Source: Solimonas fluminis
GTDB taxonomy: Bacteria; Pseudomonadota; Gammaproteobacteria; Nevskiales; Nevskiaceae
Assembly: GCF_002930645.1 (NCBI RefSeq)
Contig: NZ_PSNW01000015.1
Coordinates: forward strand, 1 to 64,000
Length of the DNA stretch: 64,000 nt
Reading direction: 5' to 3'
Part shown: piece after piece, positions 15,063 through 23,418 of the stretch
How positions within the stretch are numbered: position 1 is the stretch's first letter
Layout: each line of letters begins with the position of its first letter
Position numbers and translations under genes: made by a program
The notes under the pieces: model-generated
The model's input: only the letters and a program-made list of their open reading frames with translations
Told to the model about the DNA's origin: nothing
Database searches by the model: none

Positions 15063-15404
15063 CTAGCCCAGCGGACGGCAGACCCGCTGGGTGACGGTCT
15101 GCTGCTGGCCGCTGCCGCTGTTCTCGGCCATGCGCTTGCCGGCCACGCCGCCGGCCACGGCGCCGCCCGCAGTGGCGATGTCCTGGCCGCGGCCGCCGCC
15201 GATCTGGTGGCCCAGGACGCCGCCCGCCACGGCACCGCCGATGGCGCCCACGGTGGGGTTCACGCCCTTGCGCCCGGTGTTGACCACCTCATCGTGGCAC
15301 TCCACGCGTTCGCCTTTTTCGTTGGTATAGATCTCGGCCTGCGCCATCGGCGCGGCGATGCCGGCAGCCAAGGCCAGCGCGACAAGTCCTTTCGTCATAT
15401 GCAT
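15063..15404 (-). CDS. Glycine-zipper 2TM domain envelope protein
   Basis: The 113-residue protein has a signal peptide (MHMTKGLVALALAAG...AQA), a short domain with the phrase YTNEKGERVECHDE, then a glycine-zipper segment (GAIGGAVAGGVLGHQIGGG and TAGGAVAGGVAGKRM) of the Rick_17kDa/2TM type. A C-terminal CRPLG follows; its cysteine could pair with the one at VECHD. Such proteins associate with the outer membrane in envelope stress. AGGAGG seven bases before the ATG at 15404 sets the start. Confidence 0.8.
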   Translation of the reverse strand: MHMTKGLVALALAAGIAAPMAQAEIYTNEKGERVECHDEVVNTGRKGVNPTVGAIGGAVAGGVLGHQIGGGRGQDIATAGGAVAGGVAGKRMAENSGSGQQQTVTQRVCRPLG

Positions 15405-15481
15405 GTTGCATCCTCCTGGGCTTCCTGCCCATCGAAGGAGACACGCTAGCAGCCTTGCCATGAATCAGCGGTGAACCGCGC

Positions 15482-16660
15482 TCAGGCGACCTCCATGATC
15501 TCCGCCGAGGAGCCATGGCGCGCCACGCAGCCGCGATTGCGGCCGAGATCCTTGGCTCGGTACAGCAGGGCATCGGCTTCACCCAGCACCTGTTCCACCG
15601 TCTCCTCGATCGGAAGCACCCAGAGCGCGCCGGCGCTGGCGCTGATCGGCACCGGCCCACCGCTTTCCGGCGCCTCCAGCTGAAGGCCGCGGACCGCCTG
15701 CAGCAGGTCCGCCACCTGGCCCGGCAGCGCGTTCAGGTCTGCGTCGTAGCAGGCCAGCACGAACTCCTCGCCGCCAAAGCGCGCACACAGGTCCCAGGGC
15801 CTGCGCGCATAGTGGGCCGCCAGCGAGCGCCCCACGCGACGGATCACTTCGTCGCCGAACAGGTGGCCATAGCGGTCGTTGATGCGCTTGAAGTGATCGA
15901 TGTCGAGGAACACCACCGCCAGGGGCTTCAACTCGCGCCGCCCCATCGCCAGCAGTCGCGGGAACAGGTGATTGAACTCGCTGCGGCTGGACAGGCCCGT
16001 GAGCAGGTCGGTGCGCACCAGCGCGGTGACGTAGCGATGGTTGATCCAGGCCGAGCGTGCCTGCCACTCCTGCGTCAGCGACGCGAGCACCGCGATCAGC
16101 GCCATGTAGAACAGGCTCAGGGCATTGAGCGCCGGCGTGTAGGCATCCGGAGCGTTCAACTCCACCCAGATGCCGGCCACCATCAGCCCCCCGCCCAGGA
16201 GCGCCACGCGCCGCGAAGAGAACCCGCCGAAGAAGGCCACCGCGATCACCACGATGCCCAGCATTTCCGGCGGATAGGTCAGCTCGCCGCGCAGGGCGTG
16301 GTAGCGCAGCAGCAGCACCCCGCCGACGAAAGCCACCACGCCGACCACCTGCGCCCAGCGCCGCACCACCAGCGGCACCGGCGCCAGGGTCAGGACGCTG
16401 GCGACCAGGGTCAGGGGCACCACGAAGCCGAACTGGATGAGGTTGAACAGCGGGCGGAAGCCCACCGAGGGCGACAGCAGGGCGTCCTCGTAGGCCGGCG
16501 CCAGGCCATAGGCCAGCGCGGCAATCAGGAACAGGATGGCCCGGGGATAGCGGTAGCGCCCCCTCTGGGACTCCCGGAACTGGCGCTCCAGGTCCGGCGG
16601 CAACCGTTCCCAGAAGCGCCGGTGTTGCCGGGCATGGTGTAGCTCGTCGACCTGCTCCAT
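15482..16660 (-). CDS. Membrane-bound diguanylate cyclase (GGDEF)
   Basis: The 392-residue protein has a cytoplasmic N-terminus, about six membrane helices (residues about 40-205) and a GGDEF domain starting at RTDLLTGLSSR. The domain contains the metal site FLDIDHFKRIND and the active-site loop GGEEF. An inhibitory I-site RPWD precedes the loop by five residues. It should make cyclic di-GMP and be feedback-inhibited by it. The membrane part looks like an uncharacterised MASE-type sensor. It is a single gene with no cognate phosphodiesterase nearby. Confidence 0.92.
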   Translation of the reverse strand: MEQVDELHHARQHRRFWERLPPDLERQFRESQRGRYRYPRAILFLIAALAYGLAPAYEDALLSPSVGFRPLFNLIQFGFVVPLTLVASVLTLAPVPLVVRRWAQVVGVVAFVGGVLLLRYHALRGELTYPPEMLGIVVIAVAFFGGFSSRRVALLGGGLMVAGIWVELNAPDAYTPALNALSLFYMALIAVLASLTQEWQARSAWINHRYVTALVRTDLLTGLSSRSEFNHLFPRLLAMGRRELKPLAVVFLDIDHFKRINDRYGHLFGDEVIRRVGRSLAAHYARRPWDLCARFGGEEFVLACYDADLNALPGQVADLLQAVRGLQLEAPESGGPVPISASAGALWVLPIEETVEQVLGEADALLYRAKDLGRNRGCVARHGSSAEIMEVA

Positions 16661-16847
16661 CGGCCTGCGCCCTCCGGCGCCCCGGGACTGAATCCCGGTT
16701 CCTTTTTGTTTTTTTACAGCATACAGGCCCTTTGGCCGATCCGCCGCCTACTCCGCCCGGATGAATTCGGCCCGGGCCCGGTTTGGTACCAATACGCCAC
16801 CCTGGCGGACCCCTGTCCGCCCATGACCACTATTCGAGGAAGAAGCC

Positions 16848-18215
16848 GTGTCCACCGCCACCCCGTCGCTCGAGCTGCGCCCCACCCCGCAGGTCCCCGG
16901 CCTGCCCCTGATCGGCAGCGTCCTCGGCATGGCCAAGGACCCGGCCCAGTTCTTCGTGGACAACTACCGCAAGTACGGCCCGGTGTTCCGGGTCAACGTG
17001 CTGGGCAACAAGTACTGCGTGATCGCCGGTGTCGAGGCCGCCAACTTCCTGGGCACCCGCGAGGGCAAGGAAAGCCTGCGCTCCAAGGAGTTCTGGCAGG
17101 GCCTGGTGGAAGAGTACGGCGCCACCCGCATGCTGACCGGCGAGGACGGCGAATCCCACAAGCAGCTGCGCGACATCATGCGCAGCGGCTACTCGCGCGA
17201 GTCGATCAAGGGCCGCTACAACGAGCTGGTGCAGATCACCGACGGCGCCCTCAAGCGCGACTGGCCGGTGGGCAAGTCGGTGAGCGTGCTGCCGGCGATG
17301 CAGTACATGGTGGTGGACCAGCTCGGCACCATCCTGACCGGTGCCGCGCCGCTGGAGTACGTCAAGGACATCCGCACCACGATCCTGCACATCCTCAACG
17401 TGCTGGTGACGCGCCAGCGCCCGAAGATCCTGCTGAAGAACCCGCAGTACAAGAAGGCCAAGTCGCGCGTGTTCGAGCTGGGCGAGAAGATGATCGCCCA
17501 GGCCAAGGCCCGTTCCAAGACGATCAAGGAAGAAGAGCGCAACCTGATCGACGACATCTACCACGCGCACCTGACGCAGCCGGACGTGATGCCGGCCTCC
17601 GACCTGATCGTGACGCTGACCGGCCCCTACGTCGCCGGCCTGGACACCGTGGCCAACACCACCGCCGCCATCACCTACACGGTGCTGAAGAACCCGGACG
17701 TGAAGGCCCGCGTGCTCAAGGAGGTGGACGAGCTGTTCGCCGCCGGCACGGTGGACGAGGACGGCCTGCTGAAGAAGCTGCCGGCGCTCAACGGCGCGAT
17801 CATGGAGACCATGCGCCTCTACCCGATCGCCGTGGCCCAGATGCGCACCGCCACCAAGGACTTCGTGTTCGAGGGCCACCAGATCCACGCCGGCGAGATG
17901 ATCTACATCGCCACCAGCGTGCCGCATTTCATGGAAGAGTACTGGCCCAACGCCAAGAAGTTCGACATCGACCGCTACGCCAAGCCCCGCGCCGAGCACA
18001 TGCAGCCCGGCGTCTACTCGCCCTATGGCCGCGGCCCGCACACCTGCCTGGGCAAGAGCCTGGCAGAGGTGCAGATCGCGCTGTCGATGGCGCGCCTGTT
18101 CCACAAGCTGGACCTGGAACTGGACCCGCCCCACTACGAGCTCAAGACCAAGACCGCCCCCACGCCGGGGCCGGCGACCAGCTTCAAGGTCAAGGTGAAG
18201 GGCTACCGCAACTAG
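16848..18215 (+). CDS. Cytochrome P450
   Basis: This 455-residue P450 begins with a proline-rich segment (PTPQVPGLPLIGSVLGMAKD) like eukaryotic-style and CYP51/CYP102-related enzymes, without a membrane anchor. It has an I-helix AGLDT, the K-helix ExxR (ETMRLYP) and the heme loop YGRGPHTCLGKSLAE with the cysteine at residue 400. Substrate unknown. It differs clearly in layout from the shorter P450 at 7449-8693 and has no ferredoxin beside it. The start is a GTG with GAGGAAG upstream. A good intrinsic terminator follows, so it is a single-gene unit. Confidence 0.93.
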   Translation: MSTATPSLELRPTPQVPGLPLIGSVLGMAKDPAQFFVDNYRKYGPVFRVNVLGNKYCVIAGVEAANFLGTREGKESLRSKEFWQGLVEEYGATRMLTGEDGESHKQLRDIMRSGYSRESIKGRYNELVQITDGALKRDWPVGKSVSVLPAMQYMVVDQLGTILTGAAPLEYVKDIRTTILHILNVLVTRQRPKILLKNPQYKKAKSRVFELGEKMIAQAKARSKTIKEEERNLIDDIYHAHLTQPDVMPASDLIVTLTGPYVAGLDTVANTTAAITYTVLKNPDVKARVLKEVDELFAAGTVDEDGLLKKLPALNGAIMETMRLYPIAVAQMRTATKDFVFEGHQIHAGEMIYIATSVPHFMEEYWPNAKKFDIDRYAKPRAEHMQPGVYSPYGRGPHTCLGKSLAEVQIALSMARLFHKLDLELDPPHYELKTKTAPTPGPATSFKVKVKGYRN

Positions 18216-18239
18216 GCTCCCGCCTTTCAGCCCCCTCAG

Positions 18240-18264
18240 ACACCCGGCTCCGGCCGGGTGTTTT
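18240..18264 (+). terminator. Intrinsic terminator of the second P450 gene
   Basis: The stem ACACCCGGC/GCCGGGTGT around loop TCCG is perfect and is followed by TTTTCCTTT. It lies 24 bases after the P450 stop. Confidence 0.85.
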
Positions 18265-18383
18265 CCTTTGGGAACGCCTCTCCCCGCAGGGAGAGGCGAG
18301 CTCAAGCCATTTCTCATCGCATCGGGGGATTCGCCGCCCGGCGCGCGGCGGAATACTGCCTCCACGATGATCCCGCGCAGCCC

Positions 18384-19970
18384 ATGAGCGTCCCGGCCCA
18401 CTCGGCCAGCCTCCCCCAGGAGGAGCCGCGCGGCGCGCTGTCGCCGGAGGAGCGGCGCGCCTGGTACGGCTTCGTCGCCATGAGCTTCGGCGCGTTCATG
18501 GCCTTCCTCGACATCCAGATCGTCGCCAGCAGCCTCAACCAGATCCAGGCCGGCCTGTCCGCCACGCCCACCGAACTGGGCTGGATCCAGTCCTCCTACC
18601 TGATCGCCGAGGTCATCGCGATCCCGCTGTCCGGCTACCTGACGCGGATGATGTCCACGCGCCTCTACTACACCGTCAGCGTCCTTGGCTTCACGCTGGC
18701 CAGCGCGCTCTGCGCCACCGCCTGGAGCATCGAGTCGATGATCCTGTTCCGTGCGCTGCAGGGCTTCCTCGGCGGCGGCATGATCCCCTGCTCCTTCGCC
18801 GCGATGTACGCGCTGTTCCCCTCGCCGAAGAAGCGCCTGGTGCCGCAGGTGGTGGCCGGCATCACCATGAGCACGGCGCCGGTGCTGGGCCCGATCATCG
18901 GCGGCTGGATCACCGACGCCACGTCCTGGCACTGGCTGTTCCTGATCAACCTGCTGCCCGGCCTGGCCGTCGGCGGCCTGGTGTGGCAGCTGGTGCGCAT
19001 CGACCGGCCCGACTGGACGCTGTGGCGCAGCATCGACCTGCGCGGCAGTGCCTACATGGCCCTGTTCCTCGGCTCGATGCAATGGGTGCTGGAGGAAGGT
19101 CCCGGGCACAACTGGCTGGATGACCCGGCCATCGCCAGCTGGGCGCTGGTCTGCACCGTCTCCGGCCTGCTGTTCTTCCACCGCGTGACGACACACGACA
19201 ATCCCATCGTCAGCCTGCGGCCGTTCCGCAACCGCCACTTCCTCTGGGCCAACGTCGCTGCGCTGTTCCTCAGCATCTCGCTGTTCGCCACCAACTACAT
19301 CGTGCCGGTGTTCCTGGGCCAGCTGCGCGACTTCACCTCCCAGCAGATCGGCAACACCCTGATGGTCGGCGGCCTGTCGATGTTCCTGGCGGCGCCCTTC
19401 GCGGCCCGCCTGACGCGCAAGTACGACATGCGCCTGCTGTTTGCCTTCGGCGCGCTGCTGGTCGCATCCGGCAGCTGGATGATGACCGACCTCACCGGCG
19501 ACACCGGCTTCGCCGAACTGGCGCTGCCGCAGTTCCTGCGCGGCGCCGGCTTCATGCTGGCCCTGGTCTGCTGCTCCACGCTGTCGCTGTGCACGCTGCC
19601 GATGCAGGAACTGAAGAATGCCAGCGCCATGTACAGCCTGATGCGCAACCTCGGCGGCGCCTTGGGCCTGGCCTCGATCAACACCATCATCTTCTGGCGA
19701 CGGGCCGTGCACGAGCAGAATCTCACGGAATCGCTGAGCCTGTCGCGCAACCCGGTGCGGGATTTCGTGGCCGAACACGGCGGCTGGTCGCAGGACCTGC
19801 CGCTGCCGCTGGTGGAGCTGGCCCTGCGCATCGAGCGCCAGGTCAGCGTGCTGACCTACAACGACGCGCTGATCCTGATCGCCTGGATCAGCGTGCTGGC
19901 CGTGCCGATGCTGTTGTTCACCTCGCGCTACAGGCTGACGGAGAACCCGGCGACGGAGAGCGCACACTGA
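18384..19970 (+). CDS. MFS drug exporter, DHA2 (EmrB/QacA) family
   Basis: The 528-residue protein has about 14 membrane helices. Motifs include FLDIQIVASSLNQI in helix 1, SSYLIAEVIAIPLSGYL in helix 2 and motif C-like GPIIGGWITDATSWHWLF in helix 5, as in EmrB-type proton antiporters. It should export hydrophobic toxic compounds. The EmrA/HlyD periplasmic adaptor normally encoded beside EmrB is absent. The ATG at 18384 gives the standard N-terminus; the RBS is weak. Its neighbour is a P450 gene terminated just upstream, so shared regulation is not evident. Confidence 0.9.
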   Translation: MSVPAHSASLPQEEPRGALSPEERRAWYGFVAMSFGAFMAFLDIQIVASSLNQIQAGLSATPTELGWIQSSYLIAEVIAIPLSGYLTRMMSTRLYYTVSVLGFTLASALCATAWSIESMILFRALQGFLGGGMIPCSFAAMYALFPSPKKRLVPQVVAGITMSTAPVLGPIIGGWITDATSWHWLFLINLLPGLAVGGLVWQLVRIDRPDWTLWRSIDLRGSAYMALFLGSMQWVLEEGPGHNWLDDPAIASWALVCTVSGLLFFHRVTTHDNPIVSLRPFRNRHFLWANVAALFLSISLFATNYIVPVFLGQLRDFTSQQIGNTLMVGGLSMFLAAPFAARLTRKYDMRLLFAFGALLVASGSWMMTDLTGDTGFAELALPQFLRGAGFMLALVCCSTLSLCTLPMQELKNASAMYSLMRNLGGALGLASINTIIFWRRAVHEQNLTESLSLSRNPVRDFVAEHGGWSQDLPLPLVELALRIERQVSVLTYNDALILIAWISVLAVPMLLFTSRYRLTENPATESAH

Positions 19971-20012
19971 CGCTTCCTTGCTCCCCTCTCCCGCAGCGGA
20001 AGAGGGAAGGAT

Positions 20013-20999
20013 TCACGGCGCCGCGGCAGGCTCCGCTGCGGGCGGCGCGGCCTCCACCGGCGCCTCCGCAGGCACCGGCGCACTCTCCACCGGAGCTTCC
20101 ACCGGCACAGGCGCCTCGCCCTCCGCGGGCGCCGGCTCCACTGGCGCATCCGTCGCCGCGGGGACGTCCGCCGCAGGCGCGGCATCGCTGCCGCCGAACA
20201 ATCCGCCCGTCTCGGGCTCCATCGGCTCGCCCGGCAAGGGCGGCGGCGGCTCCGGCTCGGCCACGCGGGCGCCGTAGCCCATCTGGCCCATGATCCAGCG
20301 CACACGCTTCTGCACGTAGGCGCCCGGTGCCTTGGCGCTCCAGCGCCTGGGACTGGGCAGCACCGCCGCCAGCCGCGCCGCCTCGTTGGCGGTGAGCTTG
20401 GCAGCCGGCTTCCTGAAGTAGGCCTGCGAGGCCGCCTCCACGCCGTAGATGCCGGGGCCGAATTCGGCGATGTTGAGGTAGACCTCCAGGATGCGCTCCT
20501 TGGGCCACATCAGCTCCATCAGCACCGTGATGCCCGCCTCCACGCCCTTGCGGAAGTAGCCGCCACCCGGCCACAGGTAGAGGTTCTTGGCGGTCTGCTG
20601 GCTGATGGTGGACGCACCACGGATCTTCTTGCCGCGCTTGTTGTGCTTGCGCGCCTTGTCGATCGCCTCCAGGTCGAAGCCGTTGTGGTCCCAGAATTTC
20701 TGGTCCTCCGAGGCCACCACCGCCTTGCGTGCCACATCCGCGATCTGCGAGGCCGGCACCCAATCGTGCTGCAGCGGCCACTGGGAGCTCTGCAGCATGA
20801 AGGCCGTGATGGGAACGGGCAGCCAGCGCATCAGCAGCAGCGTCACCGGCACGAACAGCACCAGGACCAGCAGCAGCCGCCAGAACCAGCGGCGCAGGCC
20901 GCTTTTGCGGCGAGGACGGGCGGCCACTACGGGTGCGCCGCGCTGTGCGCGCAGCGGCGGGTTGTCTGCGGAATCAAGCGAGGGTTCCTTGCGATCCAT
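20013..20999 (-). CDS. mtgA: Monofunctional biosynthetic peptidoglycan transglycosylase
   Basis: The 328-residue protein has a cytoplasmic tail, one membrane anchor (about 40-62) and a GT51 domain with catalytic Glu in VASEDQKFWDHNGFD, the motif GASTISQQTAKNLYL and the second glutamate region YLNIAEFG. It polymerises lipid II into glycan strands. Family members are about 240 residues; here a roughly 80-residue C-terminal tail of Pro, Ala, Glu and Val repeats (PVEAPVESAPVPAEAPVEAA) follows the domain. The quinone oxidoreductase gene ends only three bases upstream, so the two are cotranscribed. Confidence 0.93.
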   Translation of the reverse strand: MDRKEPSLDSADNPPLRAQRGAPVVAARPRRKSGLRRWFWRLLLVLVLFVPVTLLLMRWLPVPITAFMLQSSQWPLQHDWVPASQIADVARKAVVASEDQKFWDHNGFDLEAIDKARKHNKRGKKIRGASTISQQTAKNLYLWPGGGYFRKGVEAGITVLMELMWPKERILEVYLNIAEFGPGIYGVEAASQAYFRKPAAKLTANEAARLAAVLPSPRRWSAKAPGAYVQKRVRWIMGQMGYGARVAEPEPPPPLPGEPMEPETGGLFGGSDAAPAADVPAATDAPVEPAPAEGEAPVPVEAPVESAPVPAEAPVEAAPPAAEPAAAP

Positions 21000-21002
21000 G
21001 GA

Positions 21003-22019
21003 TCAGGGAATGAGGATGATCTTGCCGATGTTACCGCGGGATTCGATGTAGGCCTGAGCCTCCCCGGCCTGGGCCAGCGGCCAGGTCCGGTCCACGTGCG
21101 GCCGCACCCAGCCGTCGCGCACGCCTTCCAGCAGCTTCTCCATCCAGCCGCGGATCTTGGCGGTCTCGTGCCACATATGGCCCATGTTCACGCCGAACAC
21201 GCCGCGGTTGTCGTTCATCAGGCTCACGGGATTGAACAGCGGCATGCCGCTCACGGCCTTGAGCAGCTTGAGCGGCCCCAGCAGGCCCGATTCGGTCACC
21301 ACCGAGATGCCGAACATGCCCAGCCGCCCGCTGTGGCGCAGCGCCTTGTAGCTCTTCTTCCAGTGGCCGCCGCCGATGGGATCGGTGATCAGCTCCACGC
21401 CGCGGCCGCCCGTGAGCCTGTGCAATTCCCTCGTCCAGTCCTTGCCGCGGTAGTCGATGGCCTCGTGCAGGCCGCGCGACTTCAGGAAGGCGTGCTTGCC
21501 GGCGCTGGCGGTGCCATAGATCGTGGCGCCGACATGGCGAGCCACGTCGATCGCCGCCAGGCCGACCCCGCCGCCGGCGTTGTGGATCAACACCGTCTCG
21601 TCGGCCGACAGCGAGCCCGCCGCCACCAGCAGCTGCCAGGCCGTCAGGTAGTTCACCGGGATGGCCGCCGCCTGCTCGTGGCTGAGGCTGGCGGGCTTGG
21701 CGAACATCTGCCCCTGCGGCACCACCACCGTGTCCGAGTAGCCGCCGAAGCGCGTCAGGCCGAACACGTCCTGCCCGACCCAGCCGCCATCGACGCCGGG
21801 ACCGACCGCATCGACCGTGCCGGACACCTCGTAGCCGACCACGCAGGGCGTCTTCGGCGCGTCCGGATAGAGGCCCTGGCGGGCGAGGATGTCGGCGAAG
21901 TTGATCCCGGTGGCGCGGACCCGCACGCGCAATTCACCCGCCGCGGGCACCGGGTCCGGCGACTCGCGGACCTGCAGCTTGTCCGGACCGCCGTGGCCGG
22001 TGATGGTGACCTGCTTCAT
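21003..22019 (-). CDS. Zinc-independent quinone oxidoreductase (MDR family, VAT1-like)
   Basis: The 338-residue medium-chain dehydrogenase has the GroES-like N-terminal domain (ATGINFADILARQG, VVGYEVSGTVDAVG) and a nucleotide-binding motif HNAGGGVGLAAIDVA. It lacks the zinc-ligand cysteines and histidines of alcohol dehydrogenases. It should use NADPH to reduce quinones or enones. Its sequence features (NYLTAWQLLV, DYRGKDWTRELHRLTGGRG) resemble the synaptic vesicle VAT1 and QOR groups. It is the first gene of a two-gene unit with mtgA; no functional link between them is apparent. Confidence 0.9.
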   Translation of the reverse strand: MKQVTITGHGGPDKLQVRESPDPVPAAGELRVRVRATGINFADILARQGLYPDAPKTPCVVGYEVSGTVDAVGPGVDGGWVGQDVFGLTRFGGYSDTVVVPQGQMFAKPASLSHEQAAAIPVNYLTAWQLLVAAGSLSADETVLIHNAGGGVGLAAIDVARHVGATIYGTASAGKHAFLKSRGLHEAIDYRGKDWTRELHRLTGGRGVELITDPIGGGHWKKSYKALRHSGRLGMFGISVVTESGLLGPLKLLKAVSGMPLFNPVSLMNDNRGVFGVNMGHMWHETAKIRGWMEKLLEGVRDGWVRPHVDRTWPLAQAGEAQAYIESRGNIGKIILIP

Positions 22020-22209
22020 GCCCTGGGCTCCCCATGATCGAGGGCTAGAACCCTACACGGATCGGAATGGGGTTTCGATGGCCGGATGGACCGGCCAGCA
22101 AGGAGGAGCGAGATTGCCGTTCACCCTGGACCCGCCGAAGGCGAACCGCACCCAGATCAGCGACGCAGCTGCTCCCCCATGGCGACGCAGGCACTCCCGC
22201 AGGCGGCTT

Positions 22210-22674
22210 TCACGCCATGGGCTTCCTCGCCGGAACCTTCACCAGCAGCCGGTCGAGCTGCGCCGCGAAGGCTTGCCGGTCACGTTGATCCAGCGCCGCG
22301 GGGCCGCCGGTCTGCACGCCGGCGCCGCGCAGTTCATCCATGAAGTTGCGCAGGCCCAGGGCCTGGCGCACGTTCTCGCGCGTCCAGAGCTGGCCGCGCG
22401 GGCTGATCGCCACCGCGCCCTTGTCCACCGCCCCCGCGGCCAGCGGGATGTCGTTGGTGATGACGATATCGCCGGCCTGCGCCCAGTCCACGATCGCCTT
22501 GTCGGCCACGTCGAATCCCTGCGGCACGGTCACGGCACGCACCCCGGGCTGGCGCGGCACGGCCAGGGGCTGGTTGGCGACGAGAACCAACTCCAGCTGC
22601 TTACGCAGGGCAGCGCGGAACAGGATTTCCTTGATCACCTTCGGACAGGCGTCGGCATCGACCCAGATGTTCAT
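22210..22674 (-). CDS. YaiI/YqxD family protein (DUF188)
   Basis: The 154-residue protein starts [18 protein letters not shown] and contains the conserved [19 protein letters not shown] and [12 protein letters not shown] segments of the UPF0178/YaiI family. The N-terminal aspartates (VDADACP) and ITNDIPLA are PIN-like acidic positions, hinting at a nuclease-like fold, but no activity is established for the family. Its first 50 bases are duplicated further upstream at 22796-22847. Confidence 0.88.
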   Translation of the reverse strand: MNIWVDADACPKVIKEILFRAALRKQLELVLVANQPLAVPRQPGVRAVTVPQGFDVADKAIVDWAQAGDIVITNDIPLAAGAVDKGAVAISPRGQLWTRENVRQALGLRNFMDELRGAGVQTGGPAALDQRDRQAFAAQLDRLLVKVPARKPMA

Positions 22675-22680
22675 GGTGGC

Positions 22681-22795
22681 GCCATCCATGGCGAGACTTC
22701 ACTTCGCCCATTGAGCCCCCGGGCAGCCATCCATGGCCGCCCGTGATCCGCCGCAGGCGATGACATCGAGTCATCGCCAAAGCGCGGCGAATCAC
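22681..22795. repeat. Multi-hairpin dispersed repeat, copy 1
   Basis: The element contains GCCATCCATGGC, a second dyad around GGGCAGCCATCCATGGCCGC, then nested inverted repeats: GTGATCCGCCGC (22743-22754) with GCGGCGAATCAC (22784-22795), and inside these the perfect GGCGATGAC/GTCATCGCC pair around ATCGA (22756-22778). A diverged copy with the same architecture lies at 48748-48860. Here it separates the yaiI-family gene from a duplicated fragment of its own 5' end. Confidence 0.75.
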
Positions 22796-22841
22796 CCTTG
22801 ATCACCTTTGGGCAGGCGTCGGCATCGACGTAGATCTTCAT
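22796..22841 (-). pseudogene. Truncated duplicate of the YaiI-family 5' end
   Basis: Reading from 22841, the frame gives [15 protein letters not shown] and then runs into the hairpin repeat. Bases 22796-22847 match 22629-22680 at 46 of 52 positions with no gaps. Either the gene was partly duplicated around the repeat, or the repeat entered and a new start was rebuilt from a second copy. The fragment has no continuing function that can be seen. Confidence 0.75.
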
Positions 22842-22890
22842 GGCGGCAAGCCTAGCGCGCGGATATGCAGAAAAGATTCGGGCATAAAAA

Positions 22891-22913
22891 AACCGCGGCA
22901 CGAGGCCGCGGTT
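22891..22913 (-). terminator. Intrinsic terminator of the cold-shock gene
   Basis: AACCGCGGC and GCCGCGGTT flank loop ACGAG. The A-run at 22886-22892 is the T-run on the minus strand, following the csp stop by 20 bases. Stem and loop are identical to those of the terminator at 44777-44806. Confidence 0.85.
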
Positions 22914-22933
22914 CTTTGACCAAGCGGTGAGGC

Positions 22934-23146
22934 TTAGAGCGGGCGAATCTGCGTCGCCTGCATGCCCTTCGGGCCGCGCTGCGCCTTGAACTCGACGCGC
23001 TGGCCTTCGGTCAGGGTGCGGAAGCCCGAACCCTGGATTTCCTTGAAGTGCGCGAAGAGGTCTTCGCCGCCGCCTTCCGGGGTGATGAAGCCGAAGCCCT
23101 TGGCTTCATTGAACCACTTGACGGTGCCGGTGGAAACGTTGCTCAT
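22934..23146 (-). CDS. Cold-shock domain protein (CspA family)
   Basis: The 70-residue protein is a single OB-fold cold-shock domain with RNP1 (KGFGFITP) and RNP2 (DLFAHF) motifs. It binds single-stranded RNA and DNA and acts as an RNA chaperone. It is 80-85% similar by eye to the second copy at 46189-46401. A long leader of about 140 bases precedes it, with elements shared with the second gene; cold-shock genes are often regulated through such leaders. Confidence 0.97.
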   Translation of the reverse strand: MSNVSTGTVKWFNEAKGFGFITPEGGGEDLFAHFKEIQGSGFRTLTEGQRVEFKAQRGPKGMQATQIRPL

Positions 23147-23323
23147 TGATACATTCCTTAAAACGTTGAGGAAAATCGGGCCATCCCGCCCGCAGGGTGC
23201 AAACGATCAAGGAACGTAGCCGGGGTGTTACGGAGCCGTTTGTGACAACGGAGACCACCATGCTGCTTACATGCTTGAAGCGACTGCGAGACCGACATTA
23301 CCCGTCCGGGAGCGGTTTGTCGA
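23147..23323 (-). promoter_or_regulatory. Promoter and long 5' leader of cold-shock gene 1
   Basis: On the minus strand TCGACA (23318-23323) and TAATGT (23295-23300) are 17 bases apart. Immediately after the -10 box comes CGCAGTCGCTTCAAGC (23273-23288, minus strand), almost identical to CGCAGTCGCTACAAGC in the same position before the second csp gene. A second shared block, CCCCGGCTAC (23216-23225, minus strand), lies about 70 bases before the start codon. The arrangement resembles the cold box at the 5' end of E. coli cspA-type leaders, although the sequence differs. Confidence 0.6.
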
Positions 23324-23418
23324 TAGCGAAACCGGAAAAACTGCCCAAAAAGCAAGGGCTCAGGGGAATTTCCGTGATTTTCTGGCGGTCATAGGCCGGG
23401 TTTGCACGGAAAACGATC

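Noticed and set aside
16830-19967. 1045-codon minus-strand frame across the second P450 and the DHA2 exporter
   Set aside because: It overlaps two well-supported plus-strand genes and encodes low-complexity His/Gln/Gly/Arg sequence with no domain.
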